NCBI GenBank assembly: GCA_965203565.1
Contig: OZ241896.1
Coordinates: 124,001-188,000 of the forward strand
Direction: 5' to 3'
From: JAAXGX01 sp965203565
Lineage (GTDB): Bacteria; Acidobacteriota; Vicinamibacteria; Vicinamibacterales; UBA8438
Length of the DNA stretch: 64,000 nucleotides
Shown: in pieces, positions 17,350-25,700 of the stretch
Layout of the letters: each line of letters starts with the position of its first letter
Numbering within the stretch: position 1 is the stretch's first letter
The notes under the pieces: model-generated
Told to the model about the DNA's origin: nothing
Database searches by the model: none
The model's input: only the letters and a program-made list of their open reading frames with translations
Program-made: the position numbers and the translations under genes

Positions 17350-18126
17350 TTGGCCATCATATCGCACAGCCGCAAGTTCATCTTCGTTCATGTCCGCAAG
17401 ACCGCGGGAACCAGCCTGCAGGTTTCATTGTCCCGCTGGTTGGGAGCGGACGACGTGCTGAGCTTCGGCGCCCATTCGGCGTGGAAGTTCGACCGCCATA
17501 CGGACGATGACGATTTCGGCGCCGTCCCCGCGCGATACAGAGACGGATCGGGGGCGTCGTATGGCGATCACGATCTGCCTGACGAGATCCGCAGGAAGGT
17601 CGGGGAAAGCGTGTGGGCCACGTACTTCAAGTTCACGGTGGCCAGAAACCCGTGGGATCTTCTCGTGTCCTACATCCATGCCAAGCTCGGCCCCCGCTAC
17701 TGGCGCATCTGGCGGTGGCGGCGCCCGACCGATTTCGTCCGCAACGCGCCCAGGGCGCTGCGCCTGCTTCAGTTGCGGCGCGCGCTTGCCCGCGGGCGCC
17801 GGAAGGAAAGCGTCGAAGCCATATTGCGGGAAGGTCTGTTCGGAGACATCGAGAAAACGCCGCTGTTCTACTTCAGCCGAGGCCAGACCTACGCGGATTA
17901 CGTCATCCGCTTCGAGAACCTGCGGCAGGACTACGACGAAGTCCGCCGGCGGCTGGGACTGCCGCCGCAGAGCCTGCCGAGAATCAACACCAGGCCGAGA
18001 CCGAAGAACACGGACTACCGGAACTACTACACGGACTTTTCCAGAGAGTACGTCGCCGATCTCTGCCGTCCGATGATCGACGCTTTCGGTTATCGCTTCG
18101 GCGACGGCGGCGCCGCTTCGGCATGA
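17350..18126 (+). CDS. Sulfotransferase family protein
   Basis: The 258-residue protein has the 5'-phosphosulfate loop HVRKTAGTSLQ near residue 15 and the 3'-phosphate motif FTVARNPWDLLVSYIH near residue 95. Both bind PAPS, the sulfate donor, as in carbohydrate sulfotransferases. The acceptor is unknown; a glycan is plausible. The TTG start at 17350 follows GAGGGGCGGA, and no ATG lies in a better place. Base composition looks lower in GC than its neighbours. Before insertion of repeat B it probably formed an operon with the propeller genes. Confidence 0.82.
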   Translation: MAIISHSRKFIFVHVRKTAGTSLQVSLSRWLGADDVLSFGAHSAWKFDRHTDDDDFGAVPARYRDGSGASYGDHDLPDEIRRKVGESVWATYFKFTVARNPWDLLVSYIHAKLGPRYWRIWRWRRPTDFVRNAPRALRLLQLRRALARGRRKESVEAILREGLFGDIEKTPLFYFSRGQTYADYVIRFENLRQDYDEVRRRLGLPPQSLPRINTRPRPKNTDYRNYYTDFSREYVADLCRPMIDAFGYRFGDGGAASA

Positions 18127-18136
18127 GCGGGACCGG

Positions 18137-18142
18137 TATACT
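18137..18142 (+). promoter_or_regulatory. Promoter -10 (TATACT) giving a leaderless transcript
   Basis: TATACT ends six bases before the GTG at 18149, so transcription would start at or within a base or two of the start codon. No -35 is visible. Confidence 0.45.
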
Positions 18143-18148
18143 CGCCGG

Positions 18149-18613
18149 GTGACGGCCCTGTCGCGCGTCTGCGCCGCCCTGAACGCGGCCGGCGTGCGGT
18201 ACGCCGTCGTCGGCGGCTATGCGGTCGCCCTGCACGGCGCCGTCCGCGGCACGATCGACATCGACATCGCCATCGACTGGAGCCGCGAGACGCTGGCCGA
18301 GACGGCCCGCGCGCTGACCGGACTGGGCCTCGTTTCCCGGTTGCCCCTTTCGGCCGACGACGTCTTCTCGCGGCGGGACGAGTACGTGGCCGACCGGAAC
18401 CTCGTCGCCTGGAACTTCTACAACCCGGACGATCCGTCGGAGCAGGTGGACGTCCTGATCGCCTACGATCTCGGGAACCGACGCACAGACCAGATCGAGC
18501 TGCCCGACTGCGCGGCGCCGGTGCTGTCGATAGACGACCTGATCGAGATGAAGCGGCGGAGCGGCCGGCCGCAGGACGCGGCGGACGTCGCCGCGCTGGA
18601 GAAGCTGCGGTGA
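18149..18613 (+). CDS. MNT/AbiEii-like nucleotidyltransferase
   Basis: The 154-residue protein has the minimal nucleotidyltransferase core VVGGYAVALHG followed by GTIDIDIAI, where the DxD acids bind metal. A later SIDDLIEMKRRSGRPQDAADV helix is common in this group. Such proteins occur as toxins (AbiEii, MenT) or as antitoxins (MNT). It overlaps the next small gene by four bases (GTGA), so the two form a coupled pair. There is no ribosome site, in line with leaderless translation. Confidence 0.75.
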   Translation: MTALSRVCAALNAAGVRYAVVGGYAVALHGAVRGTIDIDIAIDWSRETLAETARALTGLGLVSRLPLSADDVFSRRDEYVADRNLVAWNFYNPDDPSEQVDVLIAYDLGNRRTDQIELPDCAAPVLSIDDLIEMKRRSGRPQDAADVAALEKLR

Positions 18614-18849
18614 GAGTGGTGCAGTTTTTCTCGGACGATCACCTGGCCCGGTGCCGTGGGATGTCCCCCGAAGCGATCGCGCGTTTCCTGGAGGATTTCC
18701 GGCTCGTGCACGGTCGCCGGCGCGGGCAGGCTGCAAGGACGGCCGACACGGCGCCCGTCCTTCCCGTCACGAACCTCGGTCCCGACGTCCCGGATCGCGC
18801 CCCTGCCGGTTCAGGCTCCAGTCGTAGTCGTAGTCCACGGCGCCCCTGA
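18610..18849 (+). CDS. Small protein paired with the nucleotidyltransferase
   Basis: The 79-residue product starts at a GTG overlapping the stop of the nucleotidyltransferase. Residues 1-36 (VVQFFSDDHLARCRGMSP...FLEDFRLVHG) look like a conserved compact helical domain. The rest is Arg/Ser/Pro-rich and lies opposite the last 83 bases of the DUF547 gene, so it may be a read-through tail. A role as partner or antitoxin is inferred from the coupling only. Confidence 0.55.
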   Translation: MRVVQFFSDDHLARCRGMSPEAIARFLEDFRLVHGRRRGQAARTADTAPVLPVTNLGPDVPDRAPAGSGSSRSRSPRRP

Positions 18850-19651
18850 ACTCCTCGAGCCGCGCGGCGAGCTGGTCGTCGGCGTATTCGATCAGGTGCG
18901 CCAGCACCGACTCCTCGGTCCCGCCGAAGTCCTCGGAGTACCACTCGTAGATGCTCGACAGGACGATGGAGTCGTCGTTCACGACGTCCACGCCCCGCGG
19001 GCTGTTCACGTAGGCGCGCGCGCCGGCTTCCAGCAGCGTCTCGGCGTTCTCGGCGGTGAAGGCGGTCTCCAGAAGGTGCGGACAACCGTAGGCGGCGCAG
19101 TTCACCGCGTAATGGATCCGCGCGTCGCGCCAGATCGGACGCAGGACGCCGTGCTCGATGTCGTCGAGCGACAGCCGCCGGCCGGCGACGCGGGCGTGCG
19201 GGTCGCCCCAGGGGCCGGTGTACGGGACGACGCCCTCGTGGACGTCGCGGATGGTCTCCACCGGATAGGCGTCGAGCACCACCTTCAACGTCAGGGCGTT
19301 GTAGAAGTTGATCCAGTAGGCCAGTTGCTCCGCGCGCGAGTGGTCGCGGGGGTCGATCCGCTGCAGGCGATCGAGATATCCGGCCAGCTTCGCGCGGTCC
19401 CCGGCGCTGGCGGTGAGGCCGTCGTAGTCGACGAGGTTGACGCCGTCCGGGTCGGCGGCGACGTAGCGGTCCAGGATCTCCTGCCAGTCGCCATGGCCGA
19501 TCCGCGCGGCGCTCGTCTCGTCGCTCGCGTCGAAGAGGGCGATCCTTTCGACCGCCGGCGGGCCGCAGGCCGCGGCGACGATCGCCGCGCCGACCAGGCC
19601 GGCGAGCGCCGGGCAGCAGCGGGCGCAGCCCCGATTTGCCGCCATCTTCAT
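18767..19651 (-). CDS. DUF547 domain-containing exported protein
   Basis: The 294-residue protein begins with a hydrophobic signal; VAAACG near residue 25 could be a poor lipobox. A full DUF547 domain follows with AYWINFYNALTLKVVLD, PVETIRDV, LSLDDIEHGVLRP and IHYAVNCAAYGCP, the last holding the conserved cysteines. DUF547 proteins are exported and of unknown biochemical role. It lies 38 bases after the M28 peptidase stop and ends convergently with the small gene on the other strand. Confidence 0.85.
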   Translation of the reverse strand: MKMAANRGCARCCPALAGLVGAAIVAAACGPPAVERIALFDASDETSAARIGHGDWQEILDRYVAADPDGVNLVDYDGLTASAGDRAKLAGYLDRLQRIDPRDHSRAEQLAYWINFYNALTLKVVLDAYPVETIRDVHEGVVPYTGPWGDPHARVAGRRLSLDDIEHGVLRPIWRDARIHYAVNCAAYGCPHLLETAFTAENAETLLEAGARAYVNSPRGVDVVNDDSIVLSSIYEWYSEDFGGTEESVLAHLIEYADDQLAARLEEFRGAVDYDYDWSLNRQGRDPGRRDRGS

Positions 19652-19689
19652 GGGACGGGCCTCGAACCGGCGCACCGACGCGCGCGCCG

Positions 19690-21528
19690 CTACTCCCGCG
19701 CCTCGGGGATCAGTTCGGCCGTCATCCGCTCGCCGCCGCGCAGGAAGACGACCTCGGCCGGGTCGCCGACCTTCAGCAGGTCGAGGGCGTAGGTGTAGTC
19801 GTAGACGTTCGCGATCGTCCGTCCGGCGAGCCCGACGACGAGGTCGCCGGCCCGCAGGCCGGCCGCCTCGGCGGGGCCGCCGGCGACCACCCCGGAGAGC
19901 AGCAGGCCCTCGGCGTCCGCCGCGTAGTCGGGGATCGTGCCGGTGAAGATCCGCATGACGGCCCGGCCGGCGGGCCGCCGCTCCGGCTCCGCCCGGACGA
20001 AGTCGGGCGGGTCCGGCCGGTTGGCGAGGCGCTCGGCTACGGCCGCCGCAAGCGCCGTTATCCGGTCGAGGCCGTCGTAGTCGAGCGTGTGGGCGTCGTC
20101 GGTCGGCCGGTGGTAGTCGTCGTGGCTGCCGGTGAAGAACGCCAGGCTCGGCACGTCGGCCGCGTTGAAGCTGCGGACGTCCGTCGGCAGGTACGGGTCG
20201 CGGACGAACGACAGCTTCAGCCCGATCGGCGCGTTCAGCTCCTCGACCAGATCGGTCCAGATGGAGCTGCTCCCCACCGCCTGCACGCTGAGGGCTTCGC
20301 GCAGGCGCCCCACCATGTCGAAGTTGAGATAGGCGGCGATCTGGTCTATCGGGACCGGCGCCTGCTCGACGAAGGCTGCGGAGCCGAGCAGCCCCAGCTC
20401 CTCGCCGGACCAGAACGCGAGCACGACGCCGCGGGCGCGCTCCGCGGACGCCAGCCGGGCGCCGGCCGCGAGAACGGCCGCCACCCCCGAGGCGTTGTCG
20501 TCGGCGCCGTTGTGGATCTGCCCCACCTCGGAGCCGCGCGCCAGCGAGTCGCCGCCGCGCCCGCGGCCGAGGTGGTCGTAGTGGGCGCCGAGCACGACGT
20601 ACGGCTCGTCGACGGCGGCGCCGGTCGTCGGCGGCAGGTAGCCGAGCACGTTGTGGCCGGTCCGCTCCATCCGGTCGAGCTTCACGTCGATCGTCGCCCG
20701 CAGCGGGAGATCGAAGCCGGCAACGTGCGGGTTGCCGGTGTCGAGCGCCGCCTGCGCCTCCTCGATAGACCGGCCGGCGCTCTCGACGATCACCGCTCCC
20801 AGGCCGCCGTCCACCGAGGCGGCCATGATCCCGGAGTCGCTGACCGCCGTGTCGAACGTCAGCGGGATCAGCTCCCCGGCGTTGGGCGACCGCGGGCCGG
20901 TGACGACGAGGATCCCGACCGCTCCGCGCTCGCGCGCGGCCAGCGCCTTGTAGCGGAGGCCGGCGTAGCGCGCGAGCGTCCCCCGCAGCTCCCCTTCGGT
21001 GTCCTCGGGGAAATAGCGCAACACGACGACGATCTTGCCGCTCACGTCGAGCCCCGCGAAGCTGTCGTAGACGAACCCGTCGGTCTCCGGCGTCGAGAGG
21101 CCGTAGCCGGCGAAGACGAGCGTCCCTTCCGCCGTCCCGGTTTCCGAAAACGACAACGCGCGGACGGCCGGCTCCGCTCCGGCCGGCGGCGCGACGCGGC
21201 GGCCCCCGTCCGACGTGACCTCGATGGCGGAGCCGGCGTCGGTGACGCCCGCGGTGAACGGGAACGCCTGGCGGAAACCGTCCACGCCGGGCAGCGGCTC
21301 CGCCCCGATCGCGTCGAGCTGCTCGATGAGATAGTCGGCCGCCAACCGGATGCCGGCCGATCCGGTCAGCCGCCCTTCGAGATCGTCGGCGGCCAGGCGC
21401 TCGACCACCGCTCGCGTGTCGATCTCCACCGGTACGGACGCCGCGGGCCCGGGCGGCGCGCAGCCGAACCCGACCGGCGCGCACACCACCGGCGCGAGCA
21501 GTGCGAAGACCGAGCGGCGCACTCTCAT
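19690..21528 (-). CDS. Exported M28 family metallopeptidase with PDZ domain
   Basis: The 612-residue protein has a signal peptide that may carry a lipobox (GFGC). A PA-like insert at ~130-270 is followed by the M28 catalytic domain. Zinc ligands appear in order: His in GAHYDHLG (~313), Asp in GADDNASG (~341), Glu pair in WSGEELG (~375), Asp in NFDMVGR (~403) and His in DDYHRPTDD (~471). A C-terminal PDZ domain (~530-600) carries GLRAGDLVVGLAGRTI. It is likely an aminopeptidase acting outside the inner membrane. GGGAGGTGG precedes the ATG, which overlaps the glycosyltransferase stop by four bases. Confidence 0.92.
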   Translation of the reverse strand: MRVRRSVFALLAPVVCAPVGFGCAPPGPAASVPVEIDTRAVVERLAADDLEGRLTGSAGIRLAADYLIEQLDAIGAEPLPGVDGFRQAFPFTAGVTDAGSAIEVTSDGGRRVAPPAGAEPAVRALSFSETGTAEGTLVFAGYGLSTPETDGFVYDSFAGLDVSGKIVVVLRYFPEDTEGELRGTLARYAGLRYKALAARERGAVGILVVTGPRSPNAGELIPLTFDTAVSDSGIMAASVDGGLGAVIVESAGRSIEEAQAALDTGNPHVAGFDLPLRATIDVKLDRMERTGHNVLGYLPPTTGAAVDEPYVVLGAHYDHLGRGRGGDSLARGSEVGQIHNGADDNASGVAAVLAAGARLASAERARGVVLAFWSGEELGLLGSAAFVEQAPVPIDQIAAYLNFDMVGRLREALSVQAVGSSSIWTDLVEELNAPIGLKLSFVRDPYLPTDVRSFNAADVPSLAFFTGSHDDYHRPTDDAHTLDYDGLDRITALAAAVAERLANRPDPPDFVRAEPERRPAGRAVMRIFTGTIPDYAADAEGLLLSGVVAGGPAEAAGLRAGDLVVGLAGRTIANVYDYTYALDLLKVGDPAEVVFLRGGERMTAELIPEARE

Positions 21529-22772
21529 CGACCACCTCCCTCCCCTGCCTGCTTGCCCGCCGCCCGGCCGCAGCGCTCGTCCAGCAACACGTCGAGGTAT
21601 TGCTCCGCCGCACGAGCGCTGGAGAAATGCCGCCCACGGCGCCGCAAGCGCTCCCGGCGAGGCGATTCGTCCAACGTGGCCACAATCGCCCTGGCGAGAG
21701 CATCGCTGTCGCCCGCCGGCGCCAGTCTGCCGTAAGCGCCTCCGTCGAGTATTTCCGCCGGTCCGCCCGGACAGTCCGTGCTGACCACCGGACAACCGAC
21801 CGCAAGCGCTTCGACAATCACGTTGCCGAATCCCTCCCAAGCCGACGAGACAGCGAAGACTGCGGCGCGCGCCATCCAGGAATATGGATTCTGAACGAAA
21901 CCGGGCATGGCGAGGTCAGAGTCAATTCCCAGATCCCGAGCCAACGCCTCCAGGTCGGCGCGCAGCGCGCCTTCTCCGAGCACCACCAGCCGCGCCCGCC
22001 GTTCCTCACGGACACGGGTGAAGGCCCGCAGCAGCAGGGCGAAGTCCTTCGCCGGCTCCAGACGGCCGGCGCTCAGCACCACCGGCGGCGAGTTCGGTTG
22101 AAACCACGGGTGATCAACGCGCTCACCGGCCCTCTTGATCAGCTTGGCGTTCACCACCCCGTTGTGGATCGTGGCGATCTCCCTCCGCGGCAGGCCGGCG
22201 CATTCGGACAGAGCGTTCGCCGCACCGTTTGAAACAGCCACCCACGCGTCCGCGCGCCGATAGTTCCGCCGAATCACCGATTTCAGAAACAGCGCCGCCG
22301 CGCCCGCCCGATGCGCCAACTCGGACGACAAGTGGGTATGCGCCGAAATCACGATTCGCGTCGAGGCCCCCGCCCCGCCAGCCGCCCATATCGCCGCCAG
22401 ATTCGCTGTCTCCTGGGCGGCCAACAGCGTCACCGGACGCTCTCGCCGCAGATACCGGACCAGTCCCTGCAAGTAGGGCAGGGTGATGATCGGCCGGCGC
22501 GTCCACGCGAAATCCAGGAGAAGACCGGGGACGTCCCTGGGAGCCGCCGCCAGCACGTGCACTGGAAACAGGACGCTGCGCCGCAGTTGAAAAACCTGCA
22601 CGGAATCGGGAACCTGCTCCCGGTGGGGACCCGTCGCCCTGCAGATCGCCAAGTCGACCCGATGGCCGCGGTCCGTCAGCTCGGCGGCCAGAGCGAGCAT
22701 CACCGGCGCCACCCCTCCGCCATGCAGGTCAAAGAGGAAAAAGGCGAAGTGGCTCGGCGCACGGGTCTTCAT
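21525..22772 (-). CDS. Glycosyltransferase family 4 (GT-B)
   Basis: The 415-residue protein has the GT-B layout of family 4: an N-terminal GGGVAPVMLALA loop, a mid segment SAGRLEPAKDFALLLRAF, and the C-terminal E-x7-E motif in SAWEGFGNVIVEALAVG. It should transfer a sugar from a nucleotide donor to a cell-surface glycan or lipid at the inner membrane face. It overlaps both neighbours by four bases, so lhr, this gene and the peptidase gene are translationally coupled. GC content looks lower than in its neighbours, which may mean transfer. Confidence 0.88.
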   Translation of the reverse strand: MKTRAPSHFAFFLFDLHGGGVAPVMLALAAELTDRGHRVDLAICRATGPHREQVPDSVQVFQLRRSVLFPVHVLAAAPRDVPGLLLDFAWTRRPIITLPYLQGLVRYLRRERPVTLLAAQETANLAAIWAAGGAGASTRIVISAHTHLSSELAHRAGAAALFLKSVIRRNYRRADAWVAVSNGAANALSECAGLPRREIATIHNGVVNAKLIKRAGERVDHPWFQPNSPPVVLSAGRLEPAKDFALLLRAFTRVREERRARLVVLGEGALRADLEALARDLGIDSDLAMPGFVQNPYSWMARAAVFAVSSAWEGFGNVIVEALAVGCPVVSTDCPGGPAEILDGGAYGRLAPAGDSDALARAIVATLDESPRRERLRRRGRHFSSARAAEQYLDVLLDERCGRAAGKQAGEGGGR

Positions 22773-25700
22773 TGCACATCAATATACAGCGGGCCAAGCA
22801 CGTCGACCGCTTCGCCGGAAAGCGCGCCGACACGCGCGCCCGGTACGACGATGCCGACGAGGTTCAGCGGGTCGGCGGCCGACACGCGCAGGCGTTCGCC
22901 GGACGCCGGACGCGCCGGGTCGCGCCGGAGGCTGCGCAGCGACTCGACCGCCTCGGGCCGGGCGAACTGCTCGCCGAGGAAGCCGTCCACGAACCGGCCG
23001 CCCCGGACCTCGCCGCGCGCTTCGAGCCGCCGCAGCGCCTGCAGCAGCTCGCGCCAGGGCGGCGCCAGCGCCTCGCGCACGATCAGGTCCCGGAACACGA
23101 CGCCCCACCGCGCCAGAAGCTGCCGGGCGAACGCCTCGCCGCGCGCGGCGGCGGCCGACTCGGCCGCGCCGGACGCCTCGGGCCGGAGCAGCGCCCACCG
23201 GCCGGCCGCGTGGCGGGGCCGGGCCGCCCGGAACCGGCCCTCGCCGCGGCGCCGCTTCGGGTCTATCAGCGCCCGCAGGTTGTCGAAGCCGTCGGCGGTG
23301 ACGAGGCCGGCCGCCGCCAGCTCCCACAGCCCCTCCTCCACCTCGCTGGCCAGCCGCCCGGTGGCGCGCACCAGGTCGCGGAGGAACGAGGCGCCGCGGA
23401 CCTCGAGCTGCTCCAGCACCGCGCGGCCCGCATGGGAGAGCGCCGCGCGGCCGGCAGCGCACGCGCCGGCGGCCGGGGCCAGCCACGCCGCGTCCTCCCG
23501 CAGGAAGAACGTCAGCGGCGCGACCCGCGTCGGCCGGACGCGGCGCCGGGACCGCGGGCGCGCCGCCGGAGGCGACGACGTGATGGGCGCGGCGGCGCCG
23601 TCGAACGCCGGGTGCGGCGACAGCCGCCCCCACATCGTCTCGCCGGAGAGGCAGAGCAGGTCGAGCATCTCCGGATCGTAGTCGGCCACCCGCCGGGCCA
23701 GCACGTCCGACTCCCACGCGGCGGCCGAGGTCTCGTACCCCTGAAGCTGCCGGAGCACCTGCAGCAGGCCGGCCGCGCCGTGCAGCCGCGCGCCGGGCGC
23801 GACGTGCTGCCAGCGCGCGAGGAACCGCACGAAGTCGGCGGCCGTCACCGGCTCGATTTCGCGGCGGAGCCGGCCCAGCGTCAGCCGGTGGATGCGGGCC
23901 AGCACGCGCCGGTTGCACCACTCGGTCGCGTCGCCGTCGTCGCCTGACGCGCCGTCCGGCGAGAAGCGTCCGCGCAGCACCTGCCCTTCGCCCTCCAGAC
24001 GGGCGAGCGCCCCGTCGATCACGGCGCGCGGCGCGGCCAGCGCCTCGGCGAGTTCCCGGGCGCGGCGCGGTCCGGACGACTCGAGCCAGCCGCGCACCAC
24101 CTCGACCGCGGCCGCCTCCCGGCTCTCGGGCGCCTCCTGGGGAACGTCCGGCGTCTCCTGCGAGAACCGGCCGTCCGGATGGAGCGCCTCGGCGACCCGG
24201 CGCCGCTCCGCCGGCGTCCACAGCGTCCGGCCGTCCACAAGGAGACTCGCCGCGCGCCGCGACCGCTCCAGCTCCGCGTACCAGGCCCGCCATTCGGCCG
24301 CGGGCGGGACGACGGTCAGGGTGAGCAGCGCGTCGTGGAGCTCGTCCGCGTCCCGCACCACCGGCCACGACTCGGCCGCGACCTCCGCGATCGCCGCGGC
24401 GTCGAGCGCCCCGACGTCACGGGCGCTCTCCGGGAGGGTCCGGCGCAACTGCACCGCCCGCGCCCGCCGCTCCTCCAGCGGCGCGTCGTCGAGGAAGGCG
24501 TACGGGTTGGCGTTCAGGATCTCGTGGCTGAAGACCGACGGCTCGGCGGTCTCGACCGCCCGGGTCTCCAGCTCGCCGCGCTCCATCGCCGCGATCACCG
24601 CGCGGAGCCCGTCGAGGTCCATCGCCTCGTGCAGGCAGTCGCGGACCGTCTCGTCGACCAGCGGGTGGCGGGGAACCCGAATCTCACCGGTCAGGTTCTC
24701 CGGGCACGCCGCCTGATCGGGGAAGACCGCCGCCAGCAGGTCGTCCGACCGCATCCGCTGGAGCGGCGGGGGGACCTTGCGCCCGCCGGCGAACCGCAGG
24801 ACGGCCAGGGCGCGCGAGGCGTTCCAGCGCCAGCGCGCGGTGAACATCGGCGCCGGCAGCATCGCCTGCGTCAGCGCCTCCTCGACGCTTTCCGCCCTGA
24901 GGAAGCGGAAGACCGCGTCGAGCGGGAAGCTGTGCTGCTCGGCCAGCGAGATGACGATGCCGTTGTCGGTGGCGGCGGCCTGCAGCTCGAAGTTGAACGA
25001 CCGGCAGAACCGCTTCCGCAGGGCCAGCCCCCACGCCCGGTTGATCCGCGCGCCGAACGGTGCGTGGATGACGAGCTGCATCCCGCCTCCTTCGTCGAAG
25101 AACCGTTCGGCGACCACGGTCCGCCGGGACGGGAGCGCGCCGAGGGCGGCGACTCCCGCCCGGACGTACGCCGCCGCCTGTTCCGCCCCCGCCGCGTCTA
25201 GGCCGCACTCGGCCTCCAGCAACGCCGCCGCCGCGCCGTTGCCGCTGTCATCGCTGTTACCGCTGCCGCCGTTGCCGCTGCCGGCGTCGGCGCCGCTGTC
25301 GCTGTCGCCGTTACGGGCGCCGGCCCCGCCCGCCGCTTCCGCGATCCAGACGCGCAGCGCCGACACCTCGTCCGACAGCTCGCGGGTCCGCCCCGGCGCC
25401 TCCCCCCGCCAGAACGGTATCGACGGCGCCGCGCCGTGGGCGTCCTCCACCCGCACCCGCCCCGCTTCGACCCGCCGGATGCGCCACGACGTGGTCCCCA
25501 GCAGGAAGACGTCGCCCGACAGACTCTCCACCGCGAAGTCCTCGTCGACCGTCCCGACCGTCGTCCCCTCCGGTTCGGCCACCACCAGATAGTTGGCGTT
25601 GTCCGGAATGGCGCCGCCGGAGGTGACCGCCGCCAGCCGGCCGCCGCGGCGCCCCCGCAGCACGCGGTTCACCCGATCGCGGTGGACGTACGCGCCGTAC

